Assembly (NCBI GenBank): GCA_018398585.1
Contig: JAGTTD010000015.1
Location: 8,747,001-8,811,000, forward strand
DNA from: Simmondsia chinensis
Lineage: Eukaryota > Streptophyta > Magnoliopsida > Caryophyllales > Simmondsiaceae
DNA length: 64,000 bases
Reading direction: 5' to 3'
Position 1 is the first letter of the stretch; the number at the start of each line of letters is the position of its first letter. Below the pieces are notes generated by a model, which was not told where the DNA came from, made no database searches, and saw nothing but the letters and a program-made list of their open reading frames with translations. Both the position numbers and the translations under genes were made by a program. This document shows positions 1 to 8,123 of the stretch, one piece after another.

Positions 1-2026
1 ACAATTTCATAATTGACTATATATCTCAAGTAGGTTTTCCAATATTATTGGATGTAATGTTTCTATGCAAACCAGCATGCATGTAGAAATTTCATTACTC
101 ATCATGATTAATGCGTTGAAGTAAAGGTTACTTGTACTTAAAGGCATATGTGTATGATGATTGAGTAATCGATTAAAATGAAGTGCATTCATACAATGAA
201 TGTGAATAAGATTATCGATGGAAAATAAGATTATTGTGTGATGTTGTATTCACATGTTAGGATGTTGTTAGTCATTAACGTGATAAATTTGAAGAGTATG
301 TAAATACTGAATTCTGATGACTCTTATATTACTCATAAGGTTTGATGTTTATAAATGGCAAGTAAATTCGTATGACTGAATTATGGGTGAATTGAACATC
401 TTAAGATATAAATGTAAACGAGTACATTGAAAGTGACTTCGAGTCTTTCATTGATCTTGAATGATGCATTATGATAATGTGAGGCAAAGTATTTAATGAT
501 GAAAATCATGTTGGAGGGTATATCCCTGAAGAGACTCAAAAACTTTGAAAGAGTAAATGAGCATGAAAAGAGAAGTCCTAGCGATCGGACTTGTATATTT
601 TCAGAGGAATGAACTAGAGATAATATAAATGTCAAAATTCAATATTGTTGTGTTATAGATGGTAACGAGACTATGAAGTCTAGCGATGTTAATCTCTGAG
701 AAGGGTAACTAAAGAATCCAAAAAATGCATTTGGCTAGTTTAACAAAGACAGAGGATTCGTTGTATGTGTGTATGTTGATTATATATAGAAATTTGGTAT
801 GAATACTAAGAACCAAATGAAAGAGTTTCAATACCATAATTGAAATTTGAAAAGATTAGATGTAGCCTTGATTGATGGATAGCAAAGTATATATAACTAG
901 CTATGTAAGTAAATGTAACTGGCATGTAGCACATAAAGTACTGGAATGACCATGAGTTCTGGTGTTATTTTAATGAATACTCTTCTACTTAGAAGAATAC
1001 TTAGATGTTAGTTGAACATGCGATAAGGAGGACTACGTTTCTAAAGTGAGTGAATGTTACAAAATGGTGGGGGTGTTATTCCTTAGATTTTAAGAAATTA
1101 ACACGTATTATCAACCCCACGGTGGTTATAGAATTTATTGCTCTGGTTTCTGCTTACAAAGAAACAAAATGGTTAAAGGATCTTGTGTTTAAGATTCCTT
1201 TGTGGCCTAACCCAATATTGACTATTTCTATCCATTGTGATAGTGAGATGTGCTTTCAAATGTATAAAAGTGAGAAGTATCACTGAAAGTCCGAACACAT
1301 TAGTGTCAAACATTGTTGAGTGAATTAACTCATGAAAGATTGAGTGACCACTGTAGACTTTGAAAATATAAGTCAGAATCTAGCAGATCTCTTATTTAAA
1401 AACATTGCTAGAGACTTAATAATAAATAAATGAAGAGATGGTGTGAAACCTATCATTATTAGTCTCTAATGATAGGCCCTCAACTCGACACCTAGTATGA
1501 CGCTAGGTCTCGGGTTCAATGAGAGAGACTTGTCATTTGTGTGACTGCAAGCACTAAATGAGAATTTTACATCCCGAGTGTGAATTGCTTGTTACCCGCG
1601 TCAGAGATTCTAAAAGGATGAGCTAATGCTCTTAATGGACCTGGTTTTAGAACTTATTGAATGTCGTGTGGTAGAGACATGATCAATGATGTCCAGCTTA
1701 GTGTGTGTTGAAGGTTGGCCACTTCAAAGGGGTGATTTTGACTAAGGGTTTGGCTTTGAAATATTCACGAAGGGTATAGGATACAAGGCCATAAATCTGT
1801 CGATCTGGGAGTTGTAGGGTGTGTACAGGGACTATGTCTTGTGCGTGATTAGATAGTCCGCCAGTCAAATGGGTTGTATGGTTCACAGCTTGGTCTACCA
1901 TTTTTGATTTGATTAACTGTATGGTCTTTTCACTAGCTAGGGGTTCAATAGGGGGACACCCTCGTTGATGCACAATAAGGCGTCCTTTATTCGAGATGTT
2001 TTTATTTGAGATTGATTGTATCTTGA
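1..2026 (+). pseudogene. Ty1/copia polyprotein remnant (RT to RNase H)
   Basis: This is a heavily decayed plus-strand copia pol region. Around 730-860 it reads as the reverse transcriptase catalytic stretch (a VYVD-like motif with the second D lost). Around 1110-1290 it reads as RNase H (EFIALVSAYKETKWL, then an IHCDSE motif), followed by HISVKH and an NLADLL...ARDL stretch, which is the usual C-terminal order in copia polyproteins. There are many stops and frameshifts, and the 5' part lies beyond the window. From about 1450 to 2026 the sequence has no recognisable frame and is the untranslated part before the 3' LTR. The copia identity is secure from RNase H; the clade is not. Confidence 0.7.
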
Positions 2027-2039
2027 AAATGGTGGGGAA

Positions 2040-2807
2040 TATTGATGTATTTTTAAAATATGTACTAAATGTTTGTTTAATGTGTGTATAAGATGCATTT
2101 GAGACTGTCCCGGTATTTGTTTAAGTGTTTAAATCTTGTTTAGGGTGTGTGTCCACACATGGGCCATGTGTGTTCACACACAATCCAACAAAACCGCAGG
2201 GAAACAACTATGTGTCGACACATATGGTATATGTGTCAACACAGCGCCCTTTTATAGAAGCGCAAGGAGGCACTTTGTGTGTGGACACACAGTTAAGCTT
2301 GTGTGTTGATGTGTGTGTCGACACACAGGTTTGTGTGTCTACACATAGATCTGTGTATCAACATACCGCTTCAATACACAAGACAATTTTGACAGTTTTT
2401 ACACAATTTTTTTCCGGTTTTTGGCGATTCTTTTTGCAATGTTTTTGGGACGTTTTGAGGCTTATATATGCATGAATTCCCCTGGTTTAGAGAGGCTTTT
2501 GAACACAAAAAAATTAAGAGAAAAGCTTGGAAGAACATTAAGAGAAAACTTTGAATGTGTGAAAGTTTTTCAAAGTGTTTGTGTTCTTGTATGTTCTTGT
2601 GAAAGTAAAACATCAACCTCTCTACATCTCACTCAATCTCTCCCTTTACACATTCTCACTTCGTATTTGGGTATTGTTGTATCCCCGAGGATATTTCGTA
2701 TAGCAAAATAAACTTTAAAGAAAGTTATTATATAGCCTTAACATCTGAGATCTTTTAGTTACTCAGTTGCAAGGATTTTGCAAGATATTTGAAGTTTTGT
2801 TCTAACA
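2040..2807 (+). mobile_element. copia LTR (about 768 bp)
   Basis: A polypurine stretch (aaaatggtgggga, 2026-2038) lies immediately before a decayed LTR start (TATTGATG), and the segment ends in TAACA. It is followed directly by ggtatcag (2808-2815), which resembles the iMet primer-binding site. A TATA box (ttatatatg, 2462-2470) lies in the middle. The upstream copia pol makes this its 3' LTR, yet the primer-like sequence downstream is what follows a 5' LTR, so a tandem LTR arrangement is possible. Confidence 0.6.
2135..2370 (+). promoter_or_regulatory. cluster of TGTGTCGACACA-type palindromes upstream of a TATA box
   Basis: About eight perfect or imperfect copies of the pattern TGTGT-NN-ACACA lie within 240 bp, including a perfect tgtgtgtcgacacaca at about 2310. 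They sit 90-330 bp upstream of the TATA box at 2462 in the U3 part of the LTR. Position suggests promoter or enhancer elements; this is inference. Confidence 0.5.
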
Positions 2808-3213
2808 GGTATCAGTAGACGGGAGGATACCCAACCAGATATTTTAAAATACTCAATTGACCTGGACACCTGACCTCTTTAGATCATCTTCTAGATAATG
2901 ATTTTTGTGATTTAGTGTTTTGGATACCCAACCTGAAATACATTTCAAATAGCGTAGCCAATCCATGGCCAACCCTTGTGTTTATTGCTTAAATAATGAT
3001 GCTAAGTAGTCGATTGAGAACATTTATACTTTCTATCGCTGTTTTCTGAAAAATTGGAAGAAGTCATGGCGTTTAACCAAAAGAACAGCTACTTTTAATG
3101 GGGGTTTCTGTGTAAAGAGAAAAATCTTATGGTACGTTTCTATTTGTCCCATATATTGGAGGTGCCGTGAAAATTCAAGAATCCCATTTAAGAACCATGG
3201 AGGTGGAATTTCT
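2808..3213 (+). other. leader-like remnant, no clear gene
   Basis: The segment starts with a primer-site-like ggtatcag and continues as non-coding sequence. Its last bases before 3214 contain a purine-rich stretch (catggaggtggaa) that could be the polypurine tract of the LTR fragment starting at 3214. No protein family could be recognised. Confidence 0.3.
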
Positions 3214-3340
3214 TGTCATGAATACTATATAGGAAATATGTTCTAATGTCATGATTGTCATAGGTAGCTTAGTATTAAGTCATGAGTACAAGTGTTCATA
3301 TATTGTATTAGTTAGTATTGAAGGCAATGTTAGTTATTGG
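3214..3340 (+). mobile_element. truncated LTR fragment, inverted relative to the LTR at 3683-4120
   Basis: It starts with TGTCATGAATA and matches the reverse complement of about 3995-4120 almost base for base. It carries only the first 125 bp or so of that LTR and then breaks off. A purine tract precedes it, as expected upstream of a 3' LTR. Confidence 0.65.
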
Positions 3341-3469
3341 GTTGATTTCCATTTCTTCAATATGACCATAGGGATCAAAGACTTGATGGAGGATATTTTT
3401 GGTGATGGGATAAATGACATTTGAGATTCTTACCAAGAGTGTGGATCCTTTGCCCAATATTGCAGCCAT
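3308..3469 (-). CDS. 53-aa gag-proximal frame resembling a PTB-type RRM
   Basis: An ATG at 3469 opens a 53-codon minus-strand frame about 200 bp downstream of the primer-binding site of the minus-strand LTR at 3683-4120, where gag should begin. Residues 11-42 include VRISNVIYPITKNILHQVF and DPYGHIEEMEI. This resembles an RNA-recognition motif of plant polypyrimidine-tract-binding proteins (pattern LYPVT-x-x-VLHQVF-x-x-G-x-VEK). The frame stops where the truncated LTR fragment begins, so it is the 5' end of something longer. It may be a host RRM captured by the retroelement or a gag with chance similarity. Confidence 0.45.
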   Translation of the reverse strand: MAAILGKGSTLLVRISNVIYPITKNILHQVFDPYGHIEEMEINPITNIAFNTN

Positions 3470-3667
3470 TCCTTGACCAATAGATCACAAATCTGCTGCA
3501 ATTAATTCTTGAACAGCTAAGTGCAAAACCCACTATGTGTGTAGCAATCTTCTATATTCAGAACTGAAATCTTGATCAATTATAACCTGAATACAACTTG
3601 ATAGCACTGCAGCACAATTCTTGATTAATGCTTGATTGAAATGTGAAATTTTATAAGCTTAAGATCG

Positions 3668-3682
3668 AGCTCTGATACCAAT
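3668..3682 (-). other. primer-binding site (tRNA-iMet type)
   Basis: Read on the minus strand, this is attggtatcagagct, immediately downstream of the LTR end (ATTACA). It matches the standard plant LTR retrotransposon iMet primer site TGGTATCAGAGC in full. Confidence 0.8.
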
Positions 3683-4120
3683 TGTAATGACCCGAGGTGT
3701 TTCTTGGGTCATGACTTAGAGAATTAGGGAGAATTAGAGTTTAGGAAGAGGAAGAATTGAGAAAGAGGTGAAGAAGAGAAGAGAATTAGAGGGAGAAGTA
3801 GAGATAATAGAATTGAGGGAGAAAGTATATGATTTGAATTAACATCTTGAATTAACATTTAAATGAATGATTACATGCTAGATACCAATTACTTATACTA
3901 GCTAGATCCTATAACTAATGTACTAACTAATGGGTTAACAACATAATAATCCTAACAACTCAATCTAACTACAAGAATCTCCTGAGTAACTAGCTTGTAA
4001 CTAACATTGCCTTCACTACTAACTAATACAATATATGAACACTTGTATTCATGACTTAATACTAAGCTACCTATTACAATCATGACATTAGAACATATTT
4101 CCTATATAATATTCATGACA
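3683..4120 (-). mobile_element. 5' LTR of a minus-strand retroelement (438 bp)
   Basis: The segment is bounded by TG and CA (TGTCATGAAT on the minus strand to GGTCATTACA), with the primer site directly downstream. Its outer 125 bp are repeated in inverted orientation at 3214-3340. Only the 5' LTR, primer site and gag start of this element are visible. Confidence 0.75.
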
Positions 4121-4849
4121 TTTCTCCATTTGCTTTGATAACTTCACTTCCTAAATACACAACAAATTGAGTCATACAAGAAAGATTTCTGCACATTACT
4201 CATTGGGTAAATTTTGTTTTTGTATATTTAATTATGCTTTTTTTTTTTTTTTTTGTCAACGTACATTTAATTATGTTGATTAAATCTTTTTATAATGCAA
4301 AATATGTTAACTTAGTCCACAGTGAAAATTAAAATTAAGTTAGTGAAATAATTTTTAATAATTTGGTTATGTAAGTGCAAATAACTTGATATAAACCTAG
4401 CTTCTAACTCAATTAGATTAGGCACAGCGGAATATATTTTAAAATTTTTAAAATTCTAAACCTAAGGACCTCTAATCTAATTTATTTATAAGAACAGAGA
4501 ATATCAAAGCATAACAAACGAGAAATTAAAAGCATAAACAGAAATGCAAAAATTAAAGAAAAGCTTTAAAAGAAAAGAATCAGAAACACCTGGATTGCAC
4601 TGAAATCGTGAGATTTTCTCAGCAATGACCCCTTACACCCAATGTATGCACTCCAAAAAATATTTAGTATGAAAAAATTTCGAAAGAGAAAATTTTTCTT
4701 TCAAATTTTTTGGAAAATCAAAATTTTTATAAAATTTTGAAATGTTAAACTCAATTCACAAGACCCTTGTTTATAATAGGCAATTGGGTAGAAAAATTAC
4801 TTAATTCTAGATGTAGGATGCTAAACTTTCAAAAAAAAAAAAAAAATGC
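4121..4849. other. AT-rich stretch, no gene; possible decayed LTR
   Basis: No coding potential is seen. The minus strand contains ttataaacaagggtcttgtg near 4755-4775, which looks like a TATA box and transcription start region of an LTR, and a poly-A run lies at 4831-4846. The boundaries cannot be defined. Confidence 0.3.
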
Positions 4850-5072
4850 AATATGCCTAGTGCTCCAAGAGCTTCCACCTAAGCAGAGTCTTGGGGAGGG
4901 GGGCGGATGTAGCCTTCCCCCTTCAGCGTATTATCCCTGAAGAGAGGCTGTTTCCGAATGCCCCCAACTTAAAGGTGAGGACTTTTCAAGAGGTCAGTTA
5001 TCCTAGTGCTGCTCTCGCCTGAGCAAGTTTAACTTCGAAGTTTTAATGGGATCCGATGAAGGTGTGTTGGCG
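4850..5072 (-). mobile_element. 5S rRNA-derived SINE with RTE-LINE-like tail
   Basis: The minus strand from about 5072 to 4965 follows plant 5S rRNA: ggatcccattaaaacttcg, agttaaacttgctcaggcga and gagcagcactaggat correspond to the region with box A, the intermediate element and box C. From about 4960 to 4862 it continues as a tail homologous to the 3' end of the RTE LINE at 14003-15305. A poly-T stretch on the minus strand follows. A second copy lies at 53267-53495. It cannot be a working 5S gene because the 3' end of 5S is replaced. Confidence 0.75.
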
Positions 5073-5279
5073 TCCTCTTCGGTAATTAAAGCAAGCATCC
5101 AGCTCTTGAGCAAAGTCAAAGTTGCCACATGTCGGATCCTCATTGGTTGAATCTTAAAGGTGTGGATAGACATCCACAGTCCAGCTTTAGGCGCGTCATA
5201 ACGTGTTACAGTCCAATTCTTATTCGGTCGCGTGAACGCAGCGGATAGCCACCAGAGGTGTAGAAAAGTCACTTTTCTG

Positions 5280-5304
<25 letters not shown>
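5073..5304. other. unassigned spacer ending in a poly-T run
   Basis: No recognisable gene is present. A minus-strand frame of 89 codons spans 5003-5272 but overlaps the 5S-derived sequence and has no family features. The stretch ends in a run of T (about 5279-5304). Confidence 0.3.
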
Positions 5305-5312
<8 letters not shown>

Positions 5313-5345
5313 CTTAATATAATTTAGTCAATTTTAAAATTTTTC

Positions 5346-5608
5346 CTATTAATTAATTAAGTCGATTATTAATATATATTATATAAAAAAATAATAAACT
5401 TAAATATTAATTAATTAAGTAAATTATATGTTATGAAATAATTTAAATATAGTAGTGAGGGCATAATAAATAAAACATTTAATTAATGAAGTCAATTATT
5501 AATGTACATTATATAAAAAATAAATAAATTTGTATATTAATTATTTAAGTCAATTATATGTTATTAAATAATTTGAATATAATAGTGAGGACATAATAAA
5601 AAAAATTT
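5346..5608. repeat. AT-rich tandem duplication, period about 130 bp
   Basis: Two adjacent copies of an AT-rich unit (landmarks gtcgattatt at 5361 and gtcaattatt at 5491) align over about 130 bp, each ending in a tagtgagg(g/a)cataataa stretch. No coding function is seen. Confidence 0.6.
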
Positions 5609-5654
5609 TAATTAATTAAGAAAGGAATTAAGTGGTTCAAAGTAACAAATGTTA

Positions 5655-5830
5655 ATTAATTTTAGGATAAATTGCAGAAAATTCCCATGTCTTTTGCTTC
5701 ATAAACAGAAAACCCCCCTCACAAATAAAAGCACTCACAAAACCCCATCACTTTTAAAAATTTATGACTTAACCCCAATGTAACTTATTTTTGACCATTT
5801 TGCCCCTAATATTTAATTTTATTTTTAGAA
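5655..5830. repeat. MITE-like end sequence
   Basis: The stretch ttaggataaattgcagaaaa followed by accccatcac and tttgacca resembles terminal parts of common plant MITEs. The opposite end is not identified, so this is tentative. Confidence 0.25.
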
Positions 5831-6119
5831 AAAGGTTTTATATTATTAGATAAAAATTAAATGTTGATTTTAAAAAGTTAACATATGTAAGTGGATGATG
5901 ATTTTAAATAATTTGTTATTTTAGAGTAAGTAGTTGATATTGAGTAAGAAGATGACGATTTTGAATACATGAGTGCATGGCTAGTAAAACTGCGATTCGA
6001 AGCTTAGAATCATAAGATCTACGATTCTACAATTATTGACCGATCTGAATCCTACGTAGAATCTTAATTTCGTAGAATTTTACGATTAATTAATATTGCA
6101 TAAAATTAATGGATAAGAT

Positions 6120-7062
6120 CTTAATACGATTTCACATGATTGGTGATTTTGAGTAGTGATTTTCAATGAGTGGTGAATTTGAGTAAATGAGTGGTGATTT
6201 TATGTCCGTCAATGATGATTTTGAGTATATGAGTAGTGATTTTGAGAGAGTGGTGAATTTGAGTAGATGAGTGGTGATATTGAGTACAAGAGTGGTGAAT
6301 TTGAGTACATACATGGCGACTTTGAGTATATGAATGGTGATTATGAGTACAAGAGTGGTGATTTTGAAATGTACTCAAACTGACTGTGGATGTACTCAAA
6401 ATCACCATTCATGTGTTCAATATCACCACCCATGTACTGATAATCATAACCTATCTACATTCATGTATGCAAAATCACTTTTCATAAATAAATAACCTGT
6501 GTTTCAACATAGTTGATTTTGAGAGAGAGGTGATATTGAGTACATGATTGTACATGGGTTGTGATTTTTAGTACTTGAGTGGTGATATTGAGCATATGAA
6601 TGGTGATTTTGAGTACAAGAGTGGTGATTCTGAAATGTACTCAAACTCAACAAGGATGCATTAAAAATCACTACTCATGTACTCAAAATCACCATCCAGG
6701 AAATCAAATTCACCACCCATGTACACTCATGTACTCAAAATCACAATTAATGTCAAAATCACCTGTGTGTTGACACACAGAATATGTGTGTCGACACATA
6801 GTTGATTTTGAGTTAGTGATGATATTGAAAACATTAGTGTACATGGGTTGTGATTTTGAGTACATGGATGGTGATTTTGAGTTTGAGTACAAGAGTGGTG
6901 AATTTGAATTGTAGTCAAACTCACCATGCATGTATTAAAAATCACTACTTAGGTACTCAAAGTCATCAACCATGTACTCAAACTTACCATCCATGTACAC
7001 TCATGTACTCAAAATCAACTGTATGTCGACACAAAGCGAAAATGTACTCAAAATCACCGTTG
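6120..7062. repeat. alternating-orientation GTGATTTTGAGTA array
   Basis: About forty degenerate copies of a 13-16 bp unit, GTGATTTTGAGTAC or its complement, fill the stretch. Orientation flips three times: minus-type at about 6120-6370, 6520-6640 and 6795-6910, each followed by plus-type at 6375-6480, 6640-6770 and 6920-7060. The result is three successive imperfect hairpins of about 260-350 bp. TGTGTCGACACA-type palindromes occur at about 6765-6800 and 7020. It borders the Ulp1 module on its promoter side. Confidence 0.75.
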
Positions 7063-7065
7063 AAA

Positions 7066-7068
<3 letters not shown>

Positions 7069-7114
<46 letters not shown>
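7069..7114 (+). repeat. 46-bp poly-C run
   Basis: There are 46 consecutive C residues between the repeat array and the start of the Ulp1 module. Such a run can form G-quadruplex or i-motif structures and is error-prone in assembly, so its length is uncertain. Confidence 0.9.
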
Positions 7115-7115
<1 letters not shown>

Positions 7116-7119
7116 CCAC

Positions 7120-7482
7120 TCCCGGCGCATTCGCTCTCTCTCTCTCTCTCTCTTTTTTTACCCCTACCCATTTTTCTCTCTTAAACCCAGCCACCGGTGA
7201 CCGGCGACCGTCAACCCACATACTTCCACTGTGTACGTGTCTTACCGGCTTTCCCTTATGGCTACTTCAACACCATTGTTAGTGTTTGCTTACTATCTCC
7301 TCTTATATCTCAATCTAATACTTTATATCACTAATTTTTAGTAATTTTTTACATTCTATAGCCAAGAATGTAGCTTAAGATTCTATTTTTGTATTTTCTT
7401 ACTTGATTTAGATGTTTTTGCTAGAGTTAGAGTCTGTTTTCTATCTTTTTTTTCCCCCTAATACAACAAAATCCATGCCGAT
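7120..7482 (+). repeat. promoter/5' region of the Ulp1 module, inverted copy at about 20760-21150
   Basis: This begins with a (CT)n microsatellite (7134-7152), then an untranslated-type leader and a small frame starting at ATG 7258. From 7256 to 7385 it aligns with the reverse complement of 20863-20992 with about 17 mismatches in about 130 positions by eye, and similarity continues to about 7482 (acaacaaaatccatgcc). The two copies face each other. Confidence 0.8.
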
Positions 7483-8050
7483 CATCCTTTTGCGTATTAT
7501 AAGTTAGTCATTTCTTTTCTCTAACCTAGATTTTTATAAGTAATAGGTTTCTTATTGGTGTTGTAGTGGGTTCTGTTGAGTTTTGCTTGTTTGGCTTGTA
7601 TTTTGAATCATTTGTGGTTATTTAGCTTCTAATACAACAAAATGCATGCCGATCATGTGTTATAAGTTAGTGATTTCGTTTCTCTAACCTAGATTTTCGC
7701 ATTTTATTTGAGTATATATAGATTTTTATAAGTATAGGTGGCTAGGATTGAAATTTCTTGTTGGTGTTATATTGGGTTTTGTTAAGTTTCGCTTGTTTGG
7801 CTTGTATTTGGAATCATTTGTGGTTATTTGGCTTCTAATGCAACAAAATGCACGCCGATCATCCTTTTGCGTGTTATAGGTTAGTCATTTCTTTTCTATA
7901 ACCTAGATTTTCTCATTTTATGTGAGTATATATAGCTTTTTATAAGTAATAGGCGGTTAGGATTGAAATTTCTTGTTGGTGTTATAGTGGGGTTTTGTTG
8001 ATTTTTGCTTGTTTGGCATATATTTGGCTTTCTTTGTGGTTATTTTTTCA
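7458..8050 (+). repeat. three diverged tandem copies within the leader/intron of the Ulp1 module
   Basis: Landmarks ctaatacaacaaaat(g/c)ca at 7458, 7629 and (ctaatgcaacaaaatgca) 7835 mark successive units of about 171 and 206 bp. Each carries ttggcttgtattt, atttgtggttattt and gccgatcat. The inverted deleted copy near 20.7 kb shows only one unit, so the expansion is probably specific to this copy. Confidence 0.7.
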
Positions 8051-8123
8051 TAAACCAATTTATTAATGAAAATCTTGTTTATTTGTGACTAGTGTTTCAG
8101 AGACAAAGAGCTTAGAAGATAAA

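Noticed and set aside
1698..1973. 91-codon minus-strand frame
   Set aside because: It lies in the untranslated part between copia pol and the 3' LTR and has no recognisable motif.
4850..5072. Cassandra-type TRIM (5S sequence within an LTR)
   Set aside because: No paired LTRs or primer site flank the 5S part, and the downstream sequence is an RTE-type tail, which fits a SINE better.
6972..7184. Open frame with a poly-proline stretch
   Set aside because: The prolines are the translation of the 46-bp C run, and the rest is repeat array and CT microsatellite.
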